DNA from: Pseudomonas sp. UBA1879
Lineage (GTDB): Bacteria > Pseudomonadota > Gammaproteobacteria > Pseudomonadales > Pseudomonadaceae
DNA: 64,000 nucleotides
Reading direction: 5' to 3'
Assembly: GCF_002338065.1 (NCBI RefSeq)
Contig: NZ_DDHJ01000016.1
Span: 1 to 64,000 of the forward strand
The stretch's first letter is position 1, and the number at the start of each line of letters is the position of its first letter. The translations under genes were made by a program, and so were the position numbers. Below, in pieces: positions 51,190-60,676 of the stretch. Under the pieces are notes generated by a model. That model searched no databases. It was not told the DNA's origin and saw nothing but the letters and a program-made list of their open reading frames with translations.

Positions 51190-52386
51190 TCAACTATTCG
51201 GCAACAACCGGCAGGTGATGCTCTTGATGTAGCGCGTTTCCGGAATCGCCGGGTGTACCGGGTGGTCCGGGCCCTGGCCGCCGCGTTCCAGCAGCTGAAT
51301 GTTGCGGTCGAGGTGGCGGGCGCTGGTCAGCAGGATGTTCTGCAGGTCGTCTTCCGGCAGGTGCATTGAGCACGACGCGCTGACCAGGATGCCGTCTTTG
51401 CTGAGCAGGCGCATGGCCTGTTCGTTCAGACGACGGTAGGCGCCTTCACCGTTTTTCAGGTCTTTCTTGCGTTTGATGAACGCGGGCGGGTCGGCGACGA
51501 TCACGTCGAAGCGTTCCTCAGCAGCTTTCAGCTCTTTAAGGGCTTCGAACACGTCGCCTTCGATGCAGGTGACTTTCTCGGCAAAACCGTTCAGGCCCGC
51601 ATTACGCTCCACGCCATCCAGCGCGAAACCCGAGGCATCGACGCAGAACACTTCACCGGCACCGAACGCACCGGCTTGCACACCCCAGCCGCCGATGTAG
51701 CTGAACAGGTCCAGCACGCGCTTGCCTTTGACGTACGGCGCCAGACGCGCGCGGTTCATGCGGTGGTCGTAGAACCAGCCGGTCTTCTGGCCTTGCATGA
51801 CCGGCGCTTCGAATTTCACGCCGTTTTCTTCCAGGGCGACCCACTCCGGCACCAGACCAAAGGCAGTCTCCACGTAGCGGTTCAAGCCTTCGGCGTCACG
51901 CGCGGCCGAATCGTTCTTGAGCAGAATGCCGCTCGGTTTGAGCACCTGAATCAGGGCCGCCAGCACGTCGTCTTTATGGTGCTCCATGGTGGCAGAGGCA
52001 AGTTGCACGACCAAAATGTCGCCGAAACGATCGACCACCAGCCCCGGCAGCAAGTCGGAGTCGCCGTAAACCAGGCGATAGAACGGCTTGTCGAACAGGC
52101 GCTCGCGCAAGGACAGGCAAACGTTCAAGCGATGCACCAGCAGCGACTTGTCCAGCGGCAATTTGGCGTCGCGGGACAGCAGGCGCGCGCAGATCAGGTT
52201 GTTCGGGCTCAGGGCGACAATGCCCAGCGGCTTGCCGCCTGCCGCTTCGAGGATCGCTTGAGCGCCTGGCGCAAAGCCGTTGAGCGGGGTGGCGGCAACG
52301 TCGATTTCGTTGCTGTAGACCCACAGGTGACCCGCGCGAAGGCGACGGTCGGCGTTGGGCTTGAGGCGCAAGCTAGGCAGGGACAT
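51190..52386 (-). CDS. rlmI: RlmI-like 23S rRNA (cytosine) methyltransferase
   Basis: 398 aa. N-terminal PUA domain (LRLKPNADRRLRAGHLWVYSNEID), then an EEHEE domain and a Rossmann methyltransferase: SAM motif VLDLFSYIGGWGVQA, catalytic region VADPPAF and SCSMH, which are typical of RlmI-type m5C1962 methyltransferases. Ends just beyond the RAYT element. Confidence 0.88.
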   Translation of the reverse strand: MSLPSLRLKPNADRRLRAGHLWVYSNEIDVAATPLNGFAPGAQAILEAAGGKPLGIVALSPNNLICARLLSRDAKLPLDKSLLVHRLNVCLSLRERLFDKPFYRLVYGDSDLLPGLVVDRFGDILVVQLASATMEHHKDDVLAALIQVLKPSGILLKNDSAARDAEGLNRYVETAFGLVPEWVALEENGVKFEAPVMQGQKTGWFYDHRMNRARLAPYVKGKRVLDLFSYIGGWGVQAGAFGAGEVFCVDASGFALDGVERNAGLNGFAEKVTCIEGDVFEALKELKAAEERFDVIVADPPAFIKRKKDLKNGEGAYRRLNEQAMRLLSKDGILVSASCSMHLPEDDLQNILLTSARHLDRNIQLLERGGQGPDHPVHPAIPETRYIKSITCRLLPNS

Positions 52387-52542
52387 GACGTCGCTCCGGA
52401 AAAAAGAGCGGGATTATAACGCCGCAGGCTCGCTGCGGTGAATTTAGTGCAGGCGGTCTGTCGGAACCCGGGCGTCTTTCAACGGTTGTCGAAGCATGGG
52501 CGGTAGGGGTTAGAATCGCCTCCTGACTTTGAGTGTGTACCT

Positions 52543-53409
52543 ATGTCCCAAGAGCTTACTTCCGAGCAGATCCAGCAGGCGTTGCAAGGCATCAGCGTGC
52601 CGCCCCAGCCGCAAATCATGGTGGATTTGCAGATGGAGCAGTACATGCCCGACCCTGATCTGGGTGTGATCGCCCGGTTGATCGCGCAGGACCCGGGCCT
52701 CTCCGGCGCTTTGCTGAAAATCGTCAACTCGGCCCACTACGGCCTGACCAACAAAATCGCGTCGATTCAGCGCGCGGTGAATCTGCTGGGCAGTCGCTCG
52801 GTCATCAACCTGATCAACGCGCAGTCGATCAAGGGCGAAATGAGTGACGAGACGATCGTGGTGCTCAACCGCTTCTGGGACACCGCCCAAGACGTGGCGA
52901 TGACCAGTCTGACGCTGGCCAAGCGTATCGGCTCGCAAACCGTGGACGAATCCTACGCACTAGGTCTGTTCCACGACTGTGGCGTACCGTTGATGCTGAA
53001 GCGTTTTCCCGACTATATGAATGTGCTGGAAGAGGCCTATGCGAATGCCGGCCCCGAGCAGCGCGTCGTCGACACGGAAAACGAGAGACTCAAGACGAAT
53101 CACGCGGTCGTTGGTTATTTCACAGCCAAGTCCTGGCGCTTGCCTGAACATGTCAGCAATGCCATAGCCAATCATCACAATGCGCTGGCGATTTTCCAGG
53201 ATGAGTCGGGCCGAAACGCACCGCTGAAAAACCTGCTGGCGATTCTGAAAATGGCCGAACACATCTGCTCGTCCCACCGCGTGCTGGGCAATCAGGCCGT
53301 CGACCATGAGTGGCACAGCATCGGCCACTTGATCCTGGATTACGTCGGCCTGTCCGACTACGACTTCGAAAACCTCAAAGAAAGTATCCGCGAGTTGAGC
53401 GCGCGCTGA
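52543..53409 (+). CDS. HDOD-domain signalling protein
   Basis: 288 aa. A single HDOD domain (residues 25-220: LARLIAQDPGLSGALLKIVNSAHYGL, LGSRSVINLINA, LGLFHDCGVPLML) and a C-terminal helical tail. HDOD proteins resemble HD hydrolases but usually lack full catalytic sets; roles in stress or c-di-GMP signalling are guessed. Upstream of mutM in Pseudomonas genomes. Confidence 0.85.
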   Translation: MSQELTSEQIQQALQGISVPPQPQIMVDLQMEQYMPDPDLGVIARLIAQDPGLSGALLKIVNSAHYGLTNKIASIQRAVNLLGSRSVINLINAQSIKGEMSDETIVVLNRFWDTAQDVAMTSLTLAKRIGSQTVDESYALGLFHDCGVPLMLKRFPDYMNVLEEAYANAGPEQRVVDTENERLKTNHAVVGYFTAKSWRLPEHVSNAIANHHNALAIFQDESGRNAPLKNLLAILKMAEHICSSHRVLGNQAVDHEWHSIGHLILDYVGLSDYDFENLKESIRELSAR

Positions 53410-53447
53410 TTTCGCGCGCCTGTGCCTTGCCTGCCATCGAGCTGCCC

Positions 53448-54260
53448 ATGCCTGAATTACCTGAAGTCGAAACCACCCGACGGGGCATCGCGCCCCACCT
53501 GGAGGGCCAGCGCGTCAGTCGCGTGATCGTGCGGGACCGTCGTCTGCGTTGGCCGATCCCGGAAGATCTGGATGTGCGGCTGTCCGGCCAAAAGATCGTG
53601 GTAGTTGAACGGCGCGCCAAATACCTGCTGATTCAGGCCGAAGTCGGCACGCTCATCAGCCATTTGGGGATGTCCGGAAATTTGCGTCTGGTGGAATCGG
53701 GCCTGCCGGCGCTCAAGCATGAACACGTGGACATCGAGCTGGAATCCGGGCTAGCGCTGCGTTACACCGACCCGAGGCGGTTCGGCGCAATGCTGTGGAG
53801 CCTCGACCCGCACAATCATGAATTGCTGATTCGCCTGGGGCCTGAGCCGCTGACCGATCTGTTTGACGGGTTGCGTCTGTTCGAGCTGTCGCGGGGGCGG
53901 TCGATGGCGGTCAAGCCGTTCATCATGGACAACGCGGTGGTGGTCGGTGTGGGCAATATTTATGCGACCGAGGCGCTGTTTGCGGCAGGCATCGATCCGC
54001 GCCGTGAGGCCAAGAGCATTTCCAAGGCACGCTATATAAAGCTGGCGATCGAGATCAAGCGCATTTTGGCTGCTGCCATCGAGCGCGGCGGCACCACATT
54101 GCGTGACTTCATCGGCGGCGACGGTCAGCCGGGTTATTTCCAGCAGGAGCTGTTCGCCTATGGCCGAGGCGAAGAGCCGTGCAAGGTCTGCGGGACGATC
54201 CTGCGTGAAGTGAAGCTGGGACAACGGGCGAGCGTGTTTTGCCCGAAGTGTCAGAAGTAA
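53448..54260 (+). CDS. mutM: Formamidopyrimidine-DNA glycosylase (Fpg)
   Basis: 270 aa. Base-excision repair of 8-oxoguanine and FapyG. The N-terminal catalytic Pro and Glu are in PELPEVETTRRG, the beta-hairpin Lys is in RRAKYLL, helix-two-turn-helix VVGVGNIYATEALF, and the zinc finger Cys-x2-Cys-x16-Cys-x2-Cys at the C-terminus (CKVCG ... CPKC). Start ATG 53448 gives MPELPEV. 38 bp after the HDOD gene. Confidence 0.97.
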   Translation: MPELPEVETTRRGIAPHLEGQRVSRVIVRDRRLRWPIPEDLDVRLSGQKIVVVERRAKYLLIQAEVGTLISHLGMSGNLRLVESGLPALKHEHVDIELESGLALRYTDPRRFGAMLWSLDPHNHELLIRLGPEPLTDLFDGLRLFELSRGRSMAVKPFIMDNAVVVGVGNIYATEALFAAGIDPRREAKSISKARYIKLAIEIKRILAAAIERGGTTLRDFIGGDGQPGYFQQELFAYGRGEEPCKVCGTILREVKLGQRASVFCPKCQK

Positions 54261-54290
54261 AGGGAAACGAAATAGGGGTATGGTCCGTTT

Positions 54291-54364
54291 GCCCGCGATC
54301 GCAGAGGATCATCGGCGAGTTTCCTGACAGATCCCTCCCAATCGCGGGCAAGCGCTCCTACAGT
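54291..54364. repeat. Short REP-like inverted repeat
   Basis: Arms GCCCGCGATCG and CGCGGGCAAGCGCTCCTACA; the left arm is short and mismatched. Related to the family B/C core (GCGATCG / CTCCTACA). Confidence 0.6.
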
Positions 54365-54458
54365 CTTAAGCCTGGCGGTTTGATCCCCCTTGCGTAACCC
54401 CAATCCCTGTTTATAGTGAGCAGCATCACTTTTCCCGCCGTGCCTGAAGGATCACGCC

Positions 54459-54797
54459 ATGAGCCCGTTCCGTATTCTCGCTGCCACACTGGCCCTGTTC
54501 TTTGGCTTGCAGATGACCCCGGTGATGGCGCAGGTCGAGGCTTCAGGCAGCGGTGATCCCGTTTACGAAATTCAGAATCCCCCCGCGTACGCCATGATCG
54601 GCGACTTGCTGGTGGCGCGTCCGTTGCTGATCGTGGCCACCGTGGCCGGTGCCGCGCTGTTCATCGTTGCATCGCCCTTCGCCGCAGCAGGCGGGAATCT
54701 GGGCGCGACTGGCAAAGCGCTGGTGGTCGATCCTGGCAAGGCGGCGTTCGTCCGCTGCCTGGGCTGCACTACCAGCGGCTACGGCAAACACGACTGA
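54459..54797 (+). CDS. Small exported membrane protein, unknown
   Basis: 112 aa. Signal sequence to about residue 24 (TPVMA|QVE), then PVYEIQNPPAYAMIGDLLVARP and a single hydrophobic helix (LLIVATVAGAALFIVASPFAA, about 54-75). The C-terminus has a CLGC-like pair (RCLGCTT). Its last 19 bp overlap the convergent ggt gene. I do not recognise a function. Confidence 0.7.
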   Translation: MSPFRILAATLALFFGLQMTPVMAQVEASGSGDPVYEIQNPPAYAMIGDLLVARPLLIVATVAGAALFIVASPFAAAGGNLGATGKALVVDPGKAAFVRCLGCTTSGYGKHD

Positions 54798-56521
54798 TCG
54801 AGGCAGGTCCGCACCAGATTCAGCGGTGCATCAGGGCTGAAGACCGCTGAAGTCCCCACGCCGCGCGGGTCGCTCGCTGCCTCTACGCGGGCACTGTTTT
54901 TGTGCCACTGCAGCACTTGTTGATTGCCGAAGTCGCGCTTGGTCTCCTTGACCTTGTAGCCCCGCTCGCGCAGGTCATTCAATTCCTCGGCCGTAAACGC
55001 ACCCGGCTCATACTCCAGTACATCCGGCATGTATTGGTGGTGGTAGCGCGGCGCCGACACCCACTGCTCGACGGGTTTTTCATCCAGATACTGCAGCATC
55101 GACAGCAGCACAATGCTGGGAATCCGGCTGCCGCCAGGCGTGCCGAAGGCGGTGAAGGTGCGCGGACTCTCGATGAAGCTCGGGCTCATGCTCGACAGCG
55201 GCCGTTTGCCAGGTTCGATGATGTTCGCCTGGCTGCCCACCAACCCGTAGGTATTGCTGCCCTTGGGATCGACCGCGAAATCGTCCATTTCATCATTGAG
55301 GATCACGCCCGTGCCGGGCACCGTGAAGGCTGAGCCAAACGGAAGATTCAGCGAGAGCGTCGCAGCCACGGCGTTGCCCTCGTCGTCGAGCACCGAGAAA
55401 TGGCTGGTGTTGTCACCTTCCCGCCAGCGCGGGGTCTGCGGCAACACGTTGTCCGGCGTCGCCCTGTGCGGATCGATGCTGATGGACTGCTGGAGCAGGT
55501 AGTCGGGCGCCAGCACTTGGGCAATCGGATTGGGTACGAAATCAGGATCGCCGAACAGCGCGCGGTCGCGATAAGCGCGACGCAGCACTTCAACGACGTA
55601 GTGAGCGCGCTGCACTTTCTCGGATTCGCGCCACGGCAATTGCTGCAGCATAGAGAGGCTTTGAGCCAGCGCGACGCCGCCTGATGACGGTGGCGGGGCG
55701 CTGATCAATTCGCGCTGGTCCGCGAGTTGAGAGCGCAGCGGCGTCCGGGTGACGACGTCGTACTCTTCGAAATCGTGGTAATTCCAGATGCCGCCTGCCG
55801 CCCGGTTGCCATTGACCATCGCCTGCGCCGTCAAACCGCTGTAAAAGCCTGCGCGGCCTTTGTCGGCCAGCCGGTCGAGCGTCTGCGCCAATTCGGGTTG
55901 CTTGATCACTTCACCGAGATCCGGCACATCGTTGTTGCGCAGGAACAGCCGGGCGCTCTCTTTATTGGCCCGCAGCGCGAAGAGTCGCCAGCTGGCGCGC
56001 TCACGATAAATCTCGTCCACCTTGAAACCGCGATAGGCGATGCGAATGGCTGGCGCCATGGAGACGCTGAGCGGCAGGCGGCCGTAGCGTTCCGCCAGCT
56101 CCACCAGCGCAGCAGGCACACCCGGAATGGCTGCCGCCAGAGGGCCGTTCAGGGACAAGTCGGGCTGTACGACGCCGTTGCGGGTGAACAGGTTGCGCTT
56201 GGACTTCAGCGGCGCTTTTTCCCGCGCGTCGAGAAACTGGTACTGCACCGGATCACCGGCCTGACGCAGCAGAAAGAAACCGCCGCCGCCCAGTCCCGAA
56301 CCGTAAGGCTCGACCACGGCCAGGGTGGCGCTGATGGCAACGGCGGCGTCGAATGCATTACCGCCATCGACCAGGACTTCCTGGCCGGCGGCGGTAGCGG
56401 TGGGGTTGGGGCTGGCGATGGCGGCCTGACCGGGACGGTCGGTGCTGCCTTGTGCCGAGAGCGCGCACAGGAAAAGTGCGGCGCCAAACGAGGAGGGTTT
56501 CCACGAAAGCTTTGATGTCAT
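54779..56521 (-). CDS. ggt: Gamma-glutamyltransferase
   Basis: 580 aa exported Ntn hydrolase with a signal peptide of about 25 residues. Hydrolyses or transfers the gamma-glutamyl group of glutathione in the periplasm. Catalytic Thr at the autocleavage site is in GDNTSHFSV, and the nucleophile loop and glycine motif GLGGGGFF are intact. It releases cysteinyl-glycine, which ties to the cysteine genes on the left. Overlaps the convergent small gene by 19 bp. Confidence 0.92.
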   Translation of the reverse strand: MTSKLSWKPSSFGAALFLCALSAQGSTDRPGQAAIASPNPTATAAGQEVLVDGGNAFDAAVAISATLAVVEPYGSGLGGGGFFLLRQAGDPVQYQFLDAREKAPLKSKRNLFTRNGVVQPDLSLNGPLAAAIPGVPAALVELAERYGRLPLSVSMAPAIRIAYRGFKVDEIYRERASWRLFALRANKESARLFLRNNDVPDLGEVIKQPELAQTLDRLADKGRAGFYSGLTAQAMVNGNRAAGGIWNYHDFEEYDVVTRTPLRSQLADQRELISAPPPSSGGVALAQSLSMLQQLPWRESEKVQRAHYVVEVLRRAYRDRALFGDPDFVPNPIAQVLAPDYLLQQSISIDPHRATPDNVLPQTPRWREGDNTSHFSVLDDEGNAVAATLSLNLPFGSAFTVPGTGVILNDEMDDFAVDPKGSNTYGLVGSQANIIEPGKRPLSSMSPSFIESPRTFTAFGTPGGSRIPSIVLLSMLQYLDEKPVEQWVSAPRYHHQYMPDVLEYEPGAFTAEELNDLRERGYKVKETKRDFGNQQVLQWHKNSARVEAASDPRGVGTSAVFSPDAPLNLVRTCLDQSCLP

Positions 56522-56604
56522 GCGTATCTCGCTCGCTCAGTTCTACAGGCATTACAGCCAGTGTCTTCGGCGAAAGCGCGTATGCCGACAGGATATGCCT
56601 TCGT

Positions 56605-56856
56605 TTATGCCTTGCTGGTAATCAACTGGTATTTGGCCATGAGCTCGTCCTTGCTCTCGACGTGATTCTCATCCAGCGGGATGCAATCCACCGGGCAGAC
56701 TTGCTGGCACTGCGGCTCGTCATAGTGGCCAACACATTCAGTGCACAGGTTCGGGTTGATCACGTAGATCTCCTCACCCTGTGAAATCGCCTCGTTCGGG
56801 CACTCGGGTTCGCAGACGTCGCAGTTGATGCAATCGTCGGTGATGATCAGGGACAT
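56605..56856 (-). CDS. fdx: YfhL-type ferredoxin
   Basis: 83 aa with two 4Fe-4S cluster motifs: CINCDVCEPECP at residues 9-20 and CTECVGHYDEPQCQQVCPVDC. The longer spacer in the second cluster is typical of YfhL-like ferredoxins. ATG 56856 is preferred over an upstream frame start that would add seven residues. It follows coaD by 91 bp, the common Pseudomonas order. Confidence 0.92.
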   Translation of the reverse strand: MSLIITDDCINCDVCEPECPNEAISQGEEIYVINPNLCTECVGHYDEPQCQQVCPVDCIPLDENHVESKDELMAKYQLITSKA

Positions 56857-56947
56857 GAGAGCTCCAGCCGCGGCCAACGCCGGGGCATATCAAAACTAAT
56901 GCGGCGAATTGTGCCGCATTAGCGCCCGGTATGCACCTGTGCGTGCG

Positions 56948-57433
56948 TCATGATCCCGGCTGAAACCGCTCCTTGAGCGCCTGGGCGACGGCCGGGTGTA
57001 CGAATTTGGTGATATCCCCACCCAGCGCCGCGATTTCCCTGACCAGCGTAGATGAAATGAACGAATAGCGTTCGGACGGCGTAAGAAAAAGACTTTCGAC
57101 GTCCGGCGCCAGTTGCTTGTTCATGTTGGCGAGCTGGAATTCATATTCGAAGTCGGAGACCGCACGCAGACCCCGCAGCAGGATATTGGCGTTCTGCTCC
57201 TGGGCGAAATGCGCCAGCAGGGTCGAAAAGCCCACGACTTCGACGTTCGACAGATGTTTGGTCGCCTCACGCGCAAGTTCGACGCGCTGCTCCAGGGAAA
57301 ACAACGGGTTTTTCTTGGGGCTGGCGGCTACGGCAATGACCACTTGGTCGAACATGCGCGAAGCGCGCTCGACCAGATCGCCATGACCTTTGGTGATCGG
57401 GTCGAAGGTGCCTGGGTACAACACTCGGTTCAT
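56948..57433 (-). CDS. coaD: Phosphopantetheine adenylyltransferase
   Basis: 161 aa. Joins 4'-phosphopantetheine and ATP to form dephospho-CoA. N-terminal GTFDPITKGHGD carries the HxGH-type nucleotide motif, and the C-terminal part has ISSTLVREIA. ATG 57433 gives MNRVLYPGTFDP; a longer frame has no family support. Confidence 0.96.
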   Translation of the reverse strand: MNRVLYPGTFDPITKGHGDLVERASRMFDQVVIAVAASPKKNPLFSLEQRVELAREATKHLSNVEVVGFSTLLAHFAQEQNANILLRGLRAVSDFEYEFQLANMNKQLAPDVESLFLTPSERYSFISSTLVREIAALGGDITKFVHPAVAQALKERFQPGS

Positions 57434-57592
57434 CGCATCGTCCTGGTCGGAGTCCGAAGGGACTCGGATGGTATCGCAGCGCGGCAGGGCGGCCAAGTCG
57501 TGGGCGGCGGCCTGCTTTACGCAGACCTTTGGCGTCGCCCACTGAGCTATCGGCGGTCACAACGGCTGTTAACGCCTTGGTGTTGTAGGCGC

Positions 57593-59161
57593 TTATCTTC
57601 CCGGCCCTTCCGGCAGATGGCGTTCGAGCCACGCCTTCACCTGGCCGACGTCGAGGTGGTAGCCCTTGTAATACAGTTCGCGGGAGTCGTGAGCGCCGGT
57701 AGGGTAGGTGATGAATTCCATGTCTACGCCAACAATGGTCGCCAGATTCGAGAAACAGGACAGATCGCCGTATTCCTCGGCCATCCAACACAGCGCCTGC
57801 GCCCCTTTTGACGCAAACATGATATTGGTCCACGCAGCGCCGGTCGGGCCGATGATGACCTCGGCATTGGCCATGAGCGCCACCTGCTGGCTGACGTCCA
57901 GTTCTTCCATGGCAACGCTGACAAAGCCGTAGGGCTGGAGCAGGTTGATGACTTCAGCCTGGTTGTAACGTCGCAGAAAACCTTTACGGGCCAGAAAGAC
58001 GCGTTTCGGCAGCGTTGTCGCGTCAATGTCTTGCGTCAGGCTCATTGCATGCTGACGCAAGAATTCAACGGATTCAGGCCGCGCGAAGTTGCTGTTTGTG
58101 AGGTTCCCGACCGAGTTCTTGAAGTTGGGAATCATATTGTTGGGCGCAGTGATAAACAGCAAATCGTCGACTTTATACGTGGGCAGAGTATCGAGATAAA
58201 CAAAAGGTCTATCGATGCCGATACTCTCGATCAATGCCCGAATCGATGGAATGGTCTGACTGTGTTTTGAAATCAGAACAGGATAACCCGCGTACTGTTC
58301 TGGCAATTCAGCCACGAACTGCAACTGCGACAGAATTTCCAGCACCCAGTGGTAGTAGTTCGTTTCACTGCAGCCGTTGACCAAGATGCCTTTTTCAATG
58401 AGCTCAGGCTCGTCAACGCGCACTAACGCCAGCTCTTTGCCGTGGTACACGACATGGGCCACGCTGTAGTCGGCATTGCGCGGTTTGACCGTGGTGATGC
58501 GTTCGATGACCACGCGTCCGTCGGGCAGAACGGCTGAACGGGAAACGGAGCCGACCTGACCTTGACGCAGGCGATGCAGCGCGACTTCCGGGAAAGTGAT
58601 TGGCGTGGGCTGAATGTTTTGCCCGATGAAGCGCGGCCCCTGAACTACGCCAGCGAGTGCAGGGCGAAACACGTGGGCCTTGAATTCATCGGTTTGGTCG
58701 AGCCACTGCAAGCGCAGGCGCTTGAGCGTGCGTCGCTGCCCCGAGTTACTCCGGGAAAACAAAGCGAACGCCAAATCGGAGATCCACCCTTCGCGCCAGC
58801 AGATCAATTCCTGGACTTGTCCCCACAGTCGGCTGCGCAATCGTTGAGCAGCGGAAGTCTGCTGACGAAATTGATGGTGAAAGATGTCGATTTTGGTTTC
58901 GCAAATGCCCAAGGCCAGCAACTGCGGATAAATCTCGGCGTGGTAGTCGCTGGCGATGATGACGGTATCAAAATCCAGATTCACCAATTCGCGGGGTGCG
59001 TAGATAAGTTTGCCAAACAGGTGCTGGCCCTGTTTCTGCACATTGTTATCGACGAAACCTTGGACCTGGAAACGTCCCCGGCAGGTCTTGTAGAAATTGA
59101 CGCCACCCGCACCTGTTCCAAAAATCAGAATGCGCGCTTTTTGCTTGAACCACGTCGCCAT
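57593..59161 (-). CDS. GT61-family glycosyltransferase with an N-terminal Rossmann domain
   Basis: 522 aa. Residues 1-95 form a Rossmann domain (GTGAGGVNFY at 15-24, GFVDNN, TVIIASDYH) like the nucleotide-sugar/CoA-binding units seen before glycan enzymes. From about residue 190 is a GT61-type (DUF563) transferase: NYYHWVLEILSQL, PVLISKHSQ, DDLLFITAPNN, VFLARKG, EVIIGPTGAAWTN. It presumably adds a sugar in the surface glycan made by the rightward cluster. Divergent from the sugar-modifying genes, but in the same direction as the formyltransferase gene. Confidence 0.8.
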   Translation of the reverse strand: MATWFKQKARILIFGTGAGGVNFYKTCRGRFQVQGFVDNNVQKQGQHLFGKLIYAPRELVNLDFDTVIIASDYHAEIYPQLLALGICETKIDIFHHQFRQQTSAAQRLRSRLWGQVQELICWREGWISDLAFALFSRSNSGQRRTLKRLRLQWLDQTDEFKAHVFRPALAGVVQGPRFIGQNIQPTPITFPEVALHRLRQGQVGSVSRSAVLPDGRVVIERITTVKPRNADYSVAHVVYHGKELALVRVDEPELIEKGILVNGCSETNYYHWVLEILSQLQFVAELPEQYAGYPVLISKHSQTIPSIRALIESIGIDRPFVYLDTLPTYKVDDLLFITAPNNMIPNFKNSVGNLTNSNFARPESVEFLRQHAMSLTQDIDATTLPKRVFLARKGFLRRYNQAEVINLLQPYGFVSVAMEELDVSQQVALMANAEVIIGPTGAAWTNIMFASKGAQALCWMAEEYGDLSCFSNLATIVGVDMEFITYPTGAHDSRELYYKGYHLDVGQVKAWLERHLPEGPGR

Positions 59162-59307
59162 ACTTCACCCGATAATAACGACCGCCCGGAGTTGGCGTGG
59201 GCGTAGTGTGCAACGGCCTGACAACTTGTCAAGTTCACGCATGCGCAAGTTTGTTGGCGTCAAAATAGGAGCGCCGGTTGTCGTCTGGATTCCGTTGGCA
59301 AACACAT

Positions 59308-60492
59308 TTATGGGTTAACGTCTGACAGCAACTCCGCACATTGCGCCGGCGTCAGATAGTCCGATAGCAACTTGCCGGCGTAATCGCGCGCGTACACATC
59401 TGCACCGCTTTCCCTCAGCAGAGAAAACGTTTTCCGACAGCGGCCTGAGAAATAAGCGTCCTTGGCGTACATCAACGGCGTAGTCCCTTTGTGATTGCTG
59501 CGGTCAGGCGACGCCCCTTTCGCCAACAGCCAGCGCACGACCTCATAAGCCCCGGCGTAACTGGCGACGATGAGCGGCGTCCAGCCCTTCTCGTTGGCGT
59601 CGTCAAAGCCTGCGATGTTTTTTTCCAGCGCGACGACCGCGTCCAGATCCCCTTTTTCGCACGCCGCGAGCATCGCCGGCAGCCGGTCGAAATGAAGCCG
59701 CACGTCAAAGTCGATGGTGGCGATGTCGACGTGGTGGTCCGTTTGCTGGAGCACCACGCCTGGTCTGCGTGTCGATTTGCTCGGCAGGACGCTGGCCGAT
59801 GCGATTGGCGTTCCTTGCCACTTGAGTAGCTGATATTCGCGGAAGCTAAAGGCGCGGATCTTGTTGACGCATGCCCACGCGGTGGTGATCGGTTCGATGC
59901 CCAGCGTCGCATAGTCGATGGTCGACTTGGAAAAATAGCTCGACCCCTCAGCGGCTTGGGCCTGCGCTTGCACCGGCCCACCCACCAGGCGCAAAAACCA
60001 TTGATCCAGTAGCTGGCCCGCGTGTTGGTTGAACGCGAAGTACAGGTCTCTGCAGGTCCACCATTTAGCCATGGGAAACGTGAGTTGCGCCACGATATCG
60101 CCAGTATCGATGCCGGGTTCAAGATAGTGCAGAGTCACTCCCGCTTCGTGTTGACCGTGGAGCAACGGCCACACCGAGGTATACATGCCTTTGTAGGCAG
60201 GCAGTTGTGAAAAATGGATGTTGAACAGATTCGGTACAGAGAATCGCGAAGGCACGACCAGTTGGTCGAACTCCAGCGAGAGGAATGCAGTGCGAGTGGT
60301 CGTGTAGGCGTCGTCGAGGCTGATTTCCTGCACGCCGTGACGCACGGCAGCAGCTCGCAGTGAACGTTGCCAACCGTCTGCGCCGCTGTCATTGCGGTTG
60401 CACACCACCGCCAGTGCCTCTGCGGGAAAATGGTTGAGTGCAAGCTCCAGGCCGTGCACGGCGATGTTGTTCTTACCGGCGATGATGATCAC
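59308..60492 (-). CDS. Sugar N-formyltransferase fused to ankyrin repeats (QdtF-like)
   Basis: 394 aa from GTG 60492. An N-terminal 10-formyl-THF-dependent formyltransferase domain has the catalytic set Asn91, His93 and Asp129 (FNIHFSQLPAYKG ... LEPGIDTGDI). A C-terminal ankyrin domain occupies about residues 280-385 (GWTPLIVASYAGAYEVVRWLLAKGA, GTTPLMYAKDA). The same pairing is described for QdtF, which formylates dTDP-Qui3N. I chose GTG because the family starts VIIIAGKNNIAVHG; an in-frame ATG at 60615 would add 41 untypical residues. A predicted partner of the genes at 61.7-63.3 kb. Confidence 0.85.
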   Translation of the reverse strand: MIIIAGKNNIAVHGLELALNHFPAEALAVVCNRNDSGADGWQRSLRAAAVRHGVQEISLDDAYTTTRTAFLSLEFDQLVVPSRFSVPNLFNIHFSQLPAYKGMYTSVWPLLHGQHEAGVTLHYLEPGIDTGDIVAQLTFPMAKWWTCRDLYFAFNQHAGQLLDQWFLRLVGGPVQAQAQAAEGSSYFSKSTIDYATLGIEPITTAWACVNKIRAFSFREYQLLKWQGTPIASASVLPSKSTRRPGVVLQQTDHHVDIATIDFDVRLHFDRLPAMLAACEKGDLDAVVALEKNIAGFDDANEKGWTPLIVASYAGAYEVVRWLLAKGASPDRSNHKGTTPLMYAKDAYFSGRCRKTFSLLRESGADVYARDYAGKLLSDYLTPAQCAELLSDVNP

Positions 60493-60676
60493 TGTTTGCT
60501 TTCTCTCTGCCCATGGCGCGATGGCAAATACTGACGACGAGCCAATCGGCTGTCCATCCGTCGTAGCGCGGAGCGATGGGAATGTTGCCAAAAAATTTTC
60601 CTGGCCCGGTTTCATTTAAGCCCCGCGCCGCCGATAAGGCTATCAAGGTGTTTGCGGACCGTTTAGCGAGTAGATC

